Below, piece by piece: positions 33,864 to 42,566 of a stretch of 64,000 bases of DNA; position 1 is the stretch's first letter, and every line of letters begins with the position of its first letter. The stretch is taken from assembly GCA_024636555.1 (NCBI GenBank), contig JAGXGW010000067.1, positions 1-64,000 of the forward strand, given 5' to 3'. Under the pieces are notes generated by a model. It was not told the origin of the DNA, searched no databases, and saw only the letters and a program-made list of their open reading frames with translations. The position numbers and the translations under genes were made by a program. Source of the stretch: Paracoccaceae bacterium (lineage in GTDB: Bacteria > Pseudomonadota > Alphaproteobacteria > Rhodobacterales > Rhodobacteraceae).

Positions 33864-35432
33864 ATGATCACGATCAATCCACCCAATTCGGGGACAACGC
33901 CCCAACGCAGTATCGTCGCACAGGTCCGCGAGAATGCCCGCGCCAATCCCGACAAACTGGCACTGGTGTGTGGCGAGACACGGCTGACGTGGCGGACATT
34001 CGACGAGGGTGTGAACCGTGTGGCGAACCTGCTGCTGGGCAACGGCCTGCAAAAGGGTGACCGGATCGCGATCCTGTCGCCCAATTCGGTGGATTACGCG
34101 CTGCTGTTCATGGGTATCCTGCGAGCGGGGGGCTGTGTGACGCCGCTGTCCACCATGGCCTCGGGCGAGGCACTGGAGAAGATGCTGAAAGATTGCAGCG
34201 CCAGCACGATCTTTGTGGCGCGGCAATATCTCGATCTGGTCGAGGGTTTTCTGGGCGCGATGGATATCGCCCGCTATGCGATGGATTTCGAGGCGCCGGA
34301 CTATCACCCCATGGCCGACGCGCTGGCCGCAGCGGATACAACCGATCCGATGGTCGACATCGATCTGAAGGATGCGTTCAACCTGATCTATTCCTCCGGC
34401 ACCACAGGCACGCCCAAGGGGATCCTGCATGACCACTGGATGCGCGCCGCGCAGATGGACCGTGTCACGCCCAACGGCTATGACGACAATGCCCGCACGC
34501 TGATCTCCACGCCGCTCTATTCCAACACCACCATCGTGGCCTTTGTGCCCACACTGTTCGGCGGCTCGACCGTTCATCTGATGCCGAAGTTCGACGCGCG
34601 CGAGTATCTGGAGATCGTGCAGGCCGAAAAGATCACCCACACGATGCTGGTGCCGGTGCAATACAAACGCATCATGGATGTGCCGGATTTCGACAGCTTC
34701 GATCTGTCCTCCATGCGGATTAAATTCTCCACCTCCGCGCCCTTGCGAGCCGATGTGAAAGCCGATGTGCTGGCGCGTTTTCCCGGCAAGCTGATCGAAT
34801 ATTACGGCCTGACCGAAGGCGGCGGCGTCACGGTTCTGGTGGCGGATGAGCATCCCGACAAGCTGCATACGGTGGGCAAGCTTGCCCCCGGCAATGACAT
34901 CCGCCTGATCGACGCCGAGGGGCGCGAGGTGCCGCAAGGGCAGGTGGGCGAGATTTGCGGGCGCGGGCCCACGATGATGGCGGGCTATTTCGGGCGCGAG
35001 GATCTGACCCGCGATTACATCTGGCACAACGCGGCGGGCGAGGTCTATTTCCGCTCCGGCGATATGGGCCATTTCGATGCGGACGGCTTTCTGGTGCTGT
35101 CGGACCGCAAGAAGGATATGATCATTTCCGGCGGGCTGAACATCTATGCCAATGATCTGGAACTGGTGTTGCTGGCCGATCCGGATGTGACCGATGCCGC
35201 CGTGATCGGCGTGCCTTCCGAGCAATGGGGTGAGACACCCTACGGGCTGGTCGTCCTTCGTACAGGCGCGACCCGCAGTCTTGAGACAATTTGCGAGGTG
35301 GCCAACAAAAAACTCGGCAAAAGTCAGCGTTTGTCAGGGCTTGAGGCCCGCAAGGAGTTGCCACGCAGCACCATCGGCAAGATACTGAAGCGCGAACTGC
35401 GCGCGCCCTACTGGGCCGACGCGCCGAACTGA
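33864..35432 (+). CDS. AMP-forming acyl-CoA synthetase/ligase
   Basis: This 522-aa ANL-superfamily ligase activates a carboxylic acid via an acyl-adenylate and forms its CoA thioester. It has the P-loop LIYSSGTTGTPKGI, the A5 motif IEYYGLTEGGGVT, the A7-A8 region FRSGDMGHFDADGFLVLSDRKKDMIISGG and the catalytic lysine in RSTIGKILKREL. The class cannot be narrowed to a substrate. The ORF track starts at 33708 inside the permease; the ATG at 33864 has GGAAG upstream. Its position between a TRAP transporter and a ThDP enzyme suggests that it activates an imported acid or its derivative. Confidence 0.9.
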   Translation: MITINPPNSGTTPQRSIVAQVRENARANPDKLALVCGETRLTWRTFDEGVNRVANLLLGNGLQKGDRIAILSPNSVDYALLFMGILRAGGCVTPLSTMASGEALEKMLKDCSASTIFVARQYLDLVEGFLGAMDIARYAMDFEAPDYHPMADALAAADTTDPMVDIDLKDAFNLIYSSGTTGTPKGILHDHWMRAAQMDRVTPNGYDDNARTLISTPLYSNTTIVAFVPTLFGGSTVHLMPKFDAREYLEIVQAEKITHTMLVPVQYKRIMDVPDFDSFDLSSMRIKFSTSAPLRADVKADVLARFPGKLIEYYGLTEGGGVTVLVADEHPDKLHTVGKLAPGNDIRLIDAEGREVPQGQVGEICGRGPTMMAGYFGREDLTRDYIWHNAAGEVYFRSGDMGHFDADGFLVLSDRKKDMIISGGLNIYANDLELVLLADPDVTDAAVIGVPSEQWGETPYGLVVLRTGATRSLETICEVANKKLGKSQRLSGLEARKELPRSTIGKILKRELRAPYWADAPN

Positions 35433-35447
35433 CTGGAAAGGCACAAC

Positions 35448-37022
35448 ATGACCAACCCGACCGATCCCGCCATGAATGGCGCAGAAAGCCTTGTGCATAC
35501 GCTACTGGCGGCGGGGGTTGATACCTGCTTTTCAAACCCCGGCACCTCCGAGATGCACTTTGTCGCGGCCCTTGATCATATCCCCGGCATGCGCTCGGTG
35601 CTGACGCTGCAAGAGGGCGTGGCGACGGGGGCGGCGGATGGCTATTACCGCATGGCGGGCAAGACCGCCTGCACGCTCCTGCATCTGGGGCCGGGGCTGG
35701 CGAATGGCCTGTCGAACCTGCACAACGCCAAAAAAGCAGGCTCGGGCGTGCTCAACATCATCGGTGAACATGCCGACAGCCATATCGCACTGGATGCGCC
35801 GCTCACCTCGGATATTCAGGGCATCGCGCGGCCCGTCTCGCATTGGGTGCATACCTCCAAGAACGTCACCGATCTCGGCGCGGATGCCGCGCAGGCGGTG
35901 CAGGCGGCCAATACCGCACCGGGACAGGTGGCGGCATTGATCCTGCCCTCCGACACGGCATGGACCGACGGCGGTGTGGTGGCAGAACCCTTGCCTACGC
36001 CCGAACGCCCCGATTTCGACCGCAGCCAGTTCGACGCGGCGGTGGCGGCCCTGTCTGGACCGGACAGTCTGCTGCTGATGGGCGGCGCGGCCTTGACCGA
36101 GGCCAATCTCGAGATCGCGGGCCGCATCAGTGCGGCGACCGGCTGCGGTCTGCTGTCGGAATGGTCCAATGCGCGGATGGAGCGCGGGGCAGGGCGTGTG
36201 GCCGTGGGCCGTGTGCCCTATCCGATCGATCAGGCGATCAAGGTGCTGGAACCCTACAAACGGATCGTGCTGGTCGGCGCACGCGCGCCCATCGGCTTTT
36301 TCGCCTATCCCGGCAAACCGGCCGTGCTGACAGCCGATGGTGCCGAGATCATCCATCTGGCGGAGACCGGCAGCAACCTGACCGCCGCGCTGACAGCGCT
36401 TTGCGAAGGGGCCGGCGCGATGGAAACGCCGCCTGCGCATGTCGCGGCCAGTGCGATGCCGGACCGTCCCGATGGCAAAAGCCCGCTGTCGCCGGAAAAC
36501 ATCGCCGCTTTGCTGGGCCGCGCGATCCCCGAAAATGCGGTGATCGTGGACGAATCCGTGACCACGGGGCGTAACTTCTCGCCCGCCACGCAGGGCGCGC
36601 CGAAACATGTCTGGCTGAACAATTGCGGCGGCTCCATCGGCTATGGCCTGCCTGTGGCGATCGGGGCCGCGATTGCCGCGCCGGACTCCAAGATCATGGC
36701 GCTGACGGGCGATGGCAGCGCGATGTATACCGTGCAGGCGCTCTGGACGATGGCGCGCGAGAATCTGGACGTGACCGTGGTGATCTTCGCCAACCGCAGC
36801 TACCGCATCCTGCGCGGCGAGTTGACCAATGTGGGCGTCGGCAACCCCGGACCGCGCGCGATCGACATGCTGTCGCTGGACCGGCCCAATCTGGACTGGG
36901 TGCAGATGTCGCGCGGCATGGGGGTGGAGGCTGTCGCCGTGACCGATTGCGACGGGTTCGAGGCCGCACTGGCCGAGGGCCTGGCGACACCCGGCCCCTA
37001 TCTGATCGAAGCGGTGATGTGA
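35448..37022 (+). CDS. ThDP-dependent enzyme, benzoylformate decarboxylase/acetolactate synthase-like
   Basis: This 524-aa thiamine-diphosphate enzyme would usually be named 'acetolactate synthase large subunit'. The N-terminal segment VDTCFSNPGTSEMHFVAAL and VLTLQEGVATGAADGYYRMAG (catalytic Glu) followed by LLHLGPGLANGLSNLHNAKK closely parallel benzoylformate decarboxylase, including a His at the position of its active-site His70. The ThDP motif is GDGSAMYTVQALWTMARENLDVTVVIFANRSY. It lacks the extra features of IlvB and has no small subunit beside it, so a 2-oxo-acid decarboxylase or lyase in catabolism is more likely than branched-chain synthesis. It starts 15 bases after the acyl-CoA synthetase. 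Confidence 0.82.
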   Translation: MTNPTDPAMNGAESLVHTLLAAGVDTCFSNPGTSEMHFVAALDHIPGMRSVLTLQEGVATGAADGYYRMAGKTACTLLHLGPGLANGLSNLHNAKKAGSGVLNIIGEHADSHIALDAPLTSDIQGIARPVSHWVHTSKNVTDLGADAAQAVQAANTAPGQVAALILPSDTAWTDGGVVAEPLPTPERPDFDRSQFDAAVAALSGPDSLLLMGGAALTEANLEIAGRISAATGCGLLSEWSNARMERGAGRVAVGRVPYPIDQAIKVLEPYKRIVLVGARAPIGFFAYPGKPAVLTADGAEIIHLAETGSNLTAALTALCEGAGAMETPPAHVAASAMPDRPDGKSPLSPENIAALLGRAIPENAVIVDESVTTGRNFSPATQGAPKHVWLNNCGGSIGYGLPVAIGAAIAAPDSKIMALTGDGSAMYTVQALWTMARENLDVTVVIFANRSYRILRGELTNVGVGNPGPRAIDMLSLDRPNLDWVQMSRGMGVEAVAVTDCDGFEAALAEGLATPGPYLIEAVM

Positions 37023-37188
37023 GCTTTCACGCGACAGACTGCTATATCGGCGCTGATCAAGGTCTGCGTCGCATATAGCAGGCCGATCTTCTTATGACGC
37101 TGACAATTCTGTGAGAACCAATGCAAAAGCCCGCAAGGCGCGGCTTGCGGACAGACAGGTCTTCTCACGGTGTCGGATCGGGGCGGCT

Positions 37189-37758
37189 TCAGCCACCCCA
37201 GCTGCGGATCGGGCCGCAATCCATATGCACAAAGTTGGAGCGCGAGTAGGTGCCAACACCACCGGCCCGGCAGGCTGCCGCCGCGCGGGACATCTGACCC
37301 ACGGAACGCGAGGCCAGACGCAGGTCTGCGGCCTGACCGGACAGGTGCAGCGAATTACGCGCAACGCCGTTGCCTTTGGCGCGCAGCATATTGTTCGTTT
37401 TGGGGCTGCGGTAGCCGGACAGGAGCATATAGGGCTCGGAGACATCCAGCAGGTTATGCGCGGCTGCCATGATGTCGATCGTGCGCAGGTCGATGTTCTT
37501 CACATCATTGGTTCGCCAGTCGCGCATGAAATGGTTGATCTCGGCGACCGCATCCGGGATATAATCCCCCTGGATCCAGTAGATCATGTCAAGCCTCTCG
37601 CCCGTACGTCCGGAGTAGAGCTTGATCCGCCTGATGTCACCGCTTCGGCGCAAAAGGCCGGCGGCCTTGGAGTATGTCGGTGCGGCTGTGAGAGCTGTTG
37701 CCGCGAACGCAGCCAGAATGGCCCGCCGCGAAAAGCTCGAGGAGTTTTTATCGGTCAT
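37189..37758 (-). CDS. DUF882/YcbK-like exported M15-type peptidase
   Basis: This 189-aa protein has a twin-arginine-like signal (SSSFSRRAILAAFAATALTAAPTYS). The body shows IYWIQGDYIPDAVAEINHFMRDWRT, MLLSGYRSPKTN, RNSLHLSGQAADLRL and SNFVHMDCGPIRSWGG. The SGYRSP, H-x(6)-D and H-x-D positions are the zinc-site pattern of M15A murein peptidases (DUF882, YcbK). It would act on peptidoglycan cross-links in the periplasm. It is divergent from an L,D-transpeptidase gene; the E. coli homologues ycbB and ycbK are also adjacent. Confidence 0.88.
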   Translation of the reverse strand: MTDKNSSSFSRRAILAAFAATALTAAPTYSKAAGLLRRSGDIRRIKLYSGRTGERLDMIYWIQGDYIPDAVAEINHFMRDWRTNDVKNIDLRTIDIMAAAHNLLDVSEPYMLLSGYRSPKTNNMLRAKGNGVARNSLHLSGQAADLRLASRSVGQMSRAAAACRAGGVGTYSRSNFVHMDCGPIRSWGG

Positions 37759-38080
37759 GGTGAGCGTCAGTCCCGTCGCTTGCCTGTTTCCCCGCGTCTT
37801 TTACGCGGCTTGTTTTTGATCCATCCCCAGATGCTTCGTAATCTATTGCACATAAGGAATCGTGAACCAAGCCGTGGTTCCGCGCTTTTTACGCACCTCC
37901 TCACATTTCGGCGAAATCTCGCCAATGTGATCGCAGTGACGTATTTTGACACAAAAGCGATGCAAGCCTGCACCACACCGGCAGGGCTTGCTGGGATATG
38001 ACAAAACGTGAGTGGACATCAGACGCGGCTGTTTCCACTTCTGGGTTGGTTCTAAGTCGTTCACAGAAAGAGAATTTTAC
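37759..38080. other. 322-base divergent control region between the two cell-wall genes
   Basis: There is no gene here. It contains a long dyad at 37901-37930 (TCACATT and GGCGA arms pairing with TCGCC and AATGTGA around AATC, with a two-base bulge) and a TTGACA at 37946-37951 facing the L,D-transpeptidase gene, though without a good -10 at the right distance. Confidence 0.5.
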
Positions 38081-39817
38081 ATGCGCGTTGCCTTACCCTT
38101 CGACACATTCACGACGCGCGGATCACGCCCTTTGTTCGGTTTGCTTGCCCCGTGGATGATGGCGGCCGTCTTTGGCATTGCGGCGGGTCCAGGCGGCTTT
38201 GCGGTCGCGCAGACGCAGGAGGCCGGTCTGGCGCAGTCGCAGGGCCAGCTTCTGACGCCGCTGCAATCACAGTCATTTTCCCAAGCGCGCGACCAATTCC
38301 GCGTCACCGCTTTTCATCAAGCGATTGCCGAGGCTGCGGCCTCTGACAAGGACATCGCCCAGTTCTATCGCGAGTCCGGTTATGCAGCGGTCTGGACCGG
38401 CACCGAGGACGCCTCTGTCGCGCGCCGTCGCGCCCTGATGCAGGCGATCGCGGATGCGGACGAGCACGGCTTGCCGCCTGCGCGCTACCGTGGCAATGCG
38501 CTGATGGAGGCGATGCGGTCCGCGCAGACGCCGCGTGATCTGGGATTGCTCGAGGTGGAAATGTCGCGCAGCCTGCTGCGTCTGGCCCGCGATCTGCAAA
38601 CAGGGCTGGTGACACCGTCCGATGTGGACAAGGGCATCGTCCGCAAGGTTGCGCTTCGCGACCGTGTCGAGACTTTGGGCCGCTTTGTCGAGAGCACGCC
38701 CAGCAGCTTTTTCCGCACGCTGGCCCCGACGACGGCGGAATATACCCGTCTGATGAAGGAAAAGATGCGCCTCGAGCGGCTTTTGGGGCAGGGCGGTTGG
38801 GGCCTGACGGTTCCCGCCAATGCGCTGGCCCCCGGAGACAGCGGCGCGTCTGTTGTGGCCCTGCGGAACCGGCTGATCGCCATGGGATACCTGTCGCGCA
38901 GCGCCTCGCAGGAGTATGATATGGCCTTGCAGACAGCGCTGCAGGCGTTCCAGACCGATCACGGTCTTTTGGCCGATGGTGTGGCCGGGGCGGGCACGCT
39001 GACGGAAATCAACGTGCCGGTTGAGGATCGCCTGAAGTCGGTGATCGTCGCGATGGAGCGTGAGCGCTGGCTGGGCGAAGAGCGCGGCAAGCGGCATATC
39101 CTCGTCAATCTGACGGATTTCCACTCCAAGATCATCGACGATGACCGGATCACCTTTGTCACCCGCTCAGTGATCGGGGCGCAGGACCCGGCCAAGCAGA
39201 CGCCGGAATTCTCGGACATGATGCAATATCTGGAGATCAATCCCGACTGGACCGTCCCGCGTGGCATCATCCAGCGTGATTATCTGCCCGCACTGCAGCG
39301 CAACCCCAATGCGCTTGGCCATCTTGAGGTCACCGATGCACGGGGCCGTGTCGTGCCGCGCGGCGCGGTCGATTTCTCGCGCTACACGGCGCGCACCTTT
39401 CCGTTCAACCTGCGCCAACCGCCGGGACGGACCAATGCGCTGGGGACCGTCAAGTTCATGTTCCCCAACCCCTATGCGATCTATCTGCATGACACGCCTG
39501 ACCGTCATTTGTTCGCACGCGAAAGCCGCGCCTATTCCTCGGGCTGCGTGCGTCTGAACGATCCGCATGACTTTGCCTATGTGCTGCTGGCGCGTCAGGA
39601 AGCCGATCCCAAGACGTTTTTCGACCAGATTCTGAACTCTGGCCGGCAGACCCGCGTGAACCTGACAGAGCCTGTGCCGGTGCATCTGATCTACCGCACC
39701 GCCTTCACCACCCCCAAGGGCAAGACCAATTTCCGGCGTGACGTTTACGGACGTGACACAAAGATATGGGAAGCGCTTGAGCGGGCAGGGGTGGAACTGC
39801 GCGCGGTTCGGGGGTAA
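38081..39817 (+). CDS. L,D-transpeptidase (YcbB-like, YkuD domain)
   Basis: This exported enzyme of 578 aa forms 3-3 cross-links or attaches proteins to peptidoglycan. The N-terminus has a hydrophobic signal (LAPWMMAAVFGIAAGPGGFAVAQ). An alpha-helical region follows, then a peptidoglycan-binding repeat (LAPGDSGASVVALRNRLIAMGYL, ALQAFQTDHGLLADGVAGAGTL). The YkuD catalytic domain ends in HDTPDRHLFARESRAYSSGC and VRLNDPHDFA with the His, Ser and Cys of the active site. The ORF track over-extends to 38012; the ATG at 38081 follows AGAAAGAGAA. lpxD starts 28 bases downstream. Confidence 0.93.
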   Translation: MRVALPFDTFTTRGSRPLFGLLAPWMMAAVFGIAAGPGGFAVAQTQEAGLAQSQGQLLTPLQSQSFSQARDQFRVTAFHQAIAEAAASDKDIAQFYRESGYAAVWTGTEDASVARRRALMQAIADADEHGLPPARYRGNALMEAMRSAQTPRDLGLLEVEMSRSLLRLARDLQTGLVTPSDVDKGIVRKVALRDRVETLGRFVESTPSSFFRTLAPTTAEYTRLMKEKMRLERLLGQGGWGLTVPANALAPGDSGASVVALRNRLIAMGYLSRSASQEYDMALQTALQAFQTDHGLLADGVAGAGTLTEINVPVEDRLKSVIVAMERERWLGEERGKRHILVNLTDFHSKIIDDDRITFVTRSVIGAQDPAKQTPEFSDMMQYLEINPDWTVPRGIIQRDYLPALQRNPNALGHLEVTDARGRVVPRGAVDFSRYTARTFPFNLRQPPGRTNALGTVKFMFPNPYAIYLHDTPDRHLFARESRAYSSGCVRLNDPHDFAYVLLARQEADPKTFFDQILNSGRQTRVNLTEPVPVHLIYRTAFTTPKGKTNFRRDVYGRDTKIWEALERAGVELRAVRG

Positions 39818-39845
39818 ATCTGCCCCGTCAGGAACGGGGGCCAGC

Positions 39846-40937
39846 ATGAGCTACACGGTGAAAGAGATTGCAGCGGCGCTGGGGGCAGAGGCTTTCGGCG
39901 CCGTCGATCTGCGGGTCTCGGGCGTGGCCGAGCCTGCGACGGCAGGCAGGGATCATCTGGCGCTGGCGATGTCGCCGAAATATGCCGAAGGCCTGCCGCT
40001 TGGGCAGGCCCGCGCCGCGATGCTGTGGCAGGGGGCCGACTGGCAGGCGCTGGGGCTTGAGGCAGCGATTGTAGCGCCGCGTCCGCGCTATGCCATGTCG
40101 GGCCTCAGCGCGATGATGGACCCTGGCGAGGGGTTCGGCGCGGGTATCCATCCTTCCGCCGTGATCGACCCTGCCGCGCTGATCGGGGCGGGTGTCAGCA
40201 TCGGTGCGTTGGCGGTGATCGGGCCGCGCGCGCAGATCGGGGCCGGCTGCGTGATCGGGCCGCAATGCTATATCGGGGCCGATGCCGTGCTGGGCGAGGC
40301 CGCGTTTCTGCGCGAAGGCGTGCGGCTGGCGGCACGGGTCCGCATCGGGGCGCGGTTCTTTGCCCATCCCGGTGCCGTGGTGGGCGCGGACGGCTTTTCC
40401 TTTGTGACGCCCGAAGCCTCCGGCGTGGAGAATGTCCGCCAGACCTTGGGCGATCAGGGCGGTGCCGCGCCGCAATCATGGGCGCGCATCCACTCGCTGG
40501 GCTCCGTGCGGATCGGCGATGATGTGGAACTGGGCGCGAACAGTTGCATCGACCGCGGCACCGTGCGCGATACGCAGGTGGGACACCGGGTCAAGTTCGA
40601 CAATCTGGTGCATATCGGGCATAACGTTGTCATCGGTAACGATTGTCTGATCTGCGGTCAGGTCGGGATCGCGGGGTCCACCGTGGTGGGCAACAACGTG
40701 GTGCTGGCCGGTCAGACGGGGGTGAGCGACAACCTGTCCATCGGGGATAATGTGATCACCGGCGGGGCGACCAAGGTGATGTCCAACGTGCCTGCGGGCC
40801 GTGTCATGCTGGGCTATCCGGCGGTGAAAATGGACAGCCATATCGAAAGTTACAAGGCGCTGCGCCGGTTGCCGCGCCTGTTCCGCGACGTCGCCGCGCT
40901 TCAGAAATCGGTTTTCAAAGCGGGCGGCAGTGACTAA
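39846..40937 (+). CDS. lpxD: UDP-3-O-(3-hydroxyacyl)glucosamine N-acyltransferase
   Basis: LpxD adds the second (N-linked) 3-hydroxyacyl chain in lipid A synthesis. The 363-aa protein has the N-terminal uridine-binding domain (YTVKEIAAALGAE) and a left-handed beta-helix of hexapeptide repeats (IHPSAVIDPAALIGAGVSIG onward). The catalytic His is in FDNLVHIGHNVVIG, and GVSDNLSIGDNVITGGATKV is family-typical. The ORF track starts at 39738 inside the previous gene; the ATG at 39846 gives the right N-terminus. It is unusual in standing with an acyl carrier protein and ketoacyl synthase rather than in a bamA-fabZ-lpxA cluster. Confidence 0.94.
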   Translation: MSYTVKEIAAALGAEAFGAVDLRVSGVAEPATAGRDHLALAMSPKYAEGLPLGQARAAMLWQGADWQALGLEAAIVAPRPRYAMSGLSAMMDPGEGFGAGIHPSAVIDPAALIGAGVSIGALAVIGPRAQIGAGCVIGPQCYIGADAVLGEAAFLREGVRLAARVRIGARFFAHPGAVVGADGFSFVTPEASGVENVRQTLGDQGGAAPQSWARIHSLGSVRIGDDVELGANSCIDRGTVRDTQVGHRVKFDNLVHIGHNVVIGNDCLICGQVGIAGSTVVGNNVVLAGQTGVSDNLSIGDNVITGGATKVMSNVPAGRVMLGYPAVKMDSHIESYKALRRLPRLFRDVAALQKSVFKAGGSD

Positions 40938-40994
40938 ATCGGCAACGCAGCCCCGCAAGGGCCGTATGCCGCATCGCATGTGAAAGGCCTATCC

Positions 40995-41258
40995 ATGAGC
41001 ATTCAGGACCGTGTCATCGCCATCATCGCCGAACAGGCCGTGTTGGACCCGTCGGACGTGACCCCGGACAGCACGCTCGAAGACCTTGGCATCGACAGTC
41101 TGGGGCTGGTCGAGAGCATCTTCGCCATCGAGGAGGCGTTCGATATCAACGTGCCATTCAACGCCAACGCGCCGGAGGAATCCGATTTCGATATTTCCAC
41201 GGTCGCCTCGATCGTGGCCGGAATCGAAAAGCTGGTGGCAGAACAGGGCAAGTCGTGA
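40995..41258 (+). CDS. Acyl carrier protein, specialised type
   Basis: This 87-aa acyl carrier protein has the phosphopantetheine site LGIDSLGLVES (Ser near residue 35) and the following helix FAIEEAFDINVPF. It is not the housekeeping AcpP, whose motif is DSLDTVELVMALE; the pattern GIDSL...FAIEEAF...I-x-P is closer to AcpXL-type carriers for very long or special acyl chains. The ORF track starts at GTG 40980; the ATG at 40995 follows AAAGG by seven bases. Its stop overlaps the next start, coupling it to the ketoacyl synthase. Confidence 0.9.
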   Translation: MSIQDRVIAIIAEQAVLDPSDVTPDSTLEDLGIDSLGLVESIFAIEEAFDINVPFNANAPEESDFDISTVASIVAGIEKLVAEQGKS

Positions 41259-42463
41259 AACGCGTTGTCATTACCGGCGCGGGCACGATCAACGCGCTGG
41301 GAAACGATGTGGCCGAAACGCTGGCGGCCATGCGCGCCGGGCGCTGCGGTATCGGCCCGCTGGAATTCCGCGATGTTGACCGTCTGGCGATCCAGATCGG
41401 CGGCCAGATCAAGGGGTTCGAGGCGGAAGGGCATTTCAACCGCCAGCAGATGACGCTTTACGACCGCTTCACCCAGTTTACCCTGATGGCCGCGCGCGAA
41501 GCGATCACGCAATCGGGTCTGGTGTTCGAGGGCGAACTGGCCAACCGCGCCGGTGTGGTACTGGGCACGGCGGGTGGCGGGGTCAGCACATGGGATGACA
41601 ATTACCGCGCTGTCTATGAAGAGGGCAAGAACCGCGTACATCCTTTCGTGGTGCCCAAGCTGATGATGAACGCCGCCGCCTCGCATGTCTCGATGGAATA
41701 CAACCTGCGCGGCCCCAGCTTTACCGTCTCGACCGCTTGCGCCTCGTCCAACCATGCCATGGCGCAGGCCTTCCAGATGGTGCGCTCAGGGATGAGTCCA
41801 GCCATGATCACGGGCGGGTCGGAATCCATGCTGTGTTTCGGCGGGATCAAGGCGTGGGAAGGGCTGCGCGTCATGTCACGCGACGCCTGCCGCCCGTTCT
41901 CGGCCAATCGCAACGGCCTTGTGCAGGGCGAGGGCGCGGGGATTTTTGTGTTCGAGGAATACGAGCATGCCCGCGCGCGCGGTGCCGAGATCTTGGCCGA
42001 GGTCTCGGGTTTCGCGATGACCTCGGATGCGGCGGATATCGTGATGCCGTCCAAACAGGGGGCTGCCCGCGCAATGGCGGGCGCGCTGCGCGACGCCGGG
42101 ATCGCACCGGAAAAGGTGGGGTATATCAACGCCCATGGCACCGGCACGGCGGCCAATGACAAAACCGAATGCGCCGCAGTGGCGGATGTGTTCGGCCAGC
42201 ATGCGGACAGGCTGATGATCTCGTCCACCAAGTCGATGCACGGCCATCTGATCGGGGCCACGGGCGCTGTGGAGCTACTGGCCTGCATCATGGCCCTGCG
42301 CGACGGGGTGATCGCGCCGACCATCGGCTACGAGGAGTTTGACCCCGAATGCGCGCTGGACGTGGTGCCAAACGAGGCGCGCGACGCATCTGTCGAGGTG
42401 GCGCTGTCGAACGCCTTCGCCTTCGGCGGGCTGAACGCCGTGATCGCCCTTCGCAAGGTCTGA
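41255..42463 (+). CDS. Beta-ketoacyl-ACP synthase, FabF family
   Basis: This 402-aa KAS II-type condensing enzyme elongates acyl chains on an ACP. The active-site Cys is in FTVSTACASSNHAMAQAF, and the two catalytic histidines are in YINAHGTGTAANDKTE and STKSMHGHLIGATGAVE. The start GTG overlaps the stop of the specialised ACP by four bases. With lpxD upstream, this suggests a dedicated route that makes or extends an acyl chain for lipid A or another envelope lipid; that is an inference. It is followed by a clear terminator. Confidence 0.92.
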   Translation: MKRVVITGAGTINALGNDVAETLAAMRAGRCGIGPLEFRDVDRLAIQIGGQIKGFEAEGHFNRQQMTLYDRFTQFTLMAAREAITQSGLVFEGELANRAGVVLGTAGGGVSTWDDNYRAVYEEGKNRVHPFVVPKLMMNAAASHVSMEYNLRGPSFTVSTACASSNHAMAQAFQMVRSGMSPAMITGGSESMLCFGGIKAWEGLRVMSRDACRPFSANRNGLVQGEGAGIFVFEEYEHARARGAEILAEVSGFAMTSDAADIVMPSKQGAARAMAGALRDAGIAPEKVGYINAHGTGTAANDKTECAAVADVFGQHADRLMISSTKSMHGHLIGATGAVELLACIMALRDGVIAPTIGYEEFDPECALDVVPNEARDASVEVALSNAFAFGGLNAVIALRKV

Positions 42464-42511
42464 TCCGGCGCGCCTGATCCGGTACGCGCCACGCCTGTGA
42501 TTCCCATGCAA

Positions 42512-42536
42512 AAGGCCGCCCGGACGGGGCGGCCTT
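42512..42536 (+). terminator. Terminator after the ketoacyl synthase gene
   Basis: A nine-base perfect stem, AAGGCCGCC (42512-42520) with GGCGGCCTT (42528-42536), with a seven-base loop, lies 48 bases after the stop. It is shared with the convergent IalB-like gene. Confidence 0.75.
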
Positions 42537-42566
42537 GAGGCTTTGTGAAGAGTGACGGTGCGCTGA

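Noticed and set aside
32318-35225. 502-aa and 526-aa minus-strand ORFs opposite the TRAP permease and acyl-CoA synthetase
   Set aside because: Antisense to genes with clear motifs; repetitive His/Gln/Asp composition.
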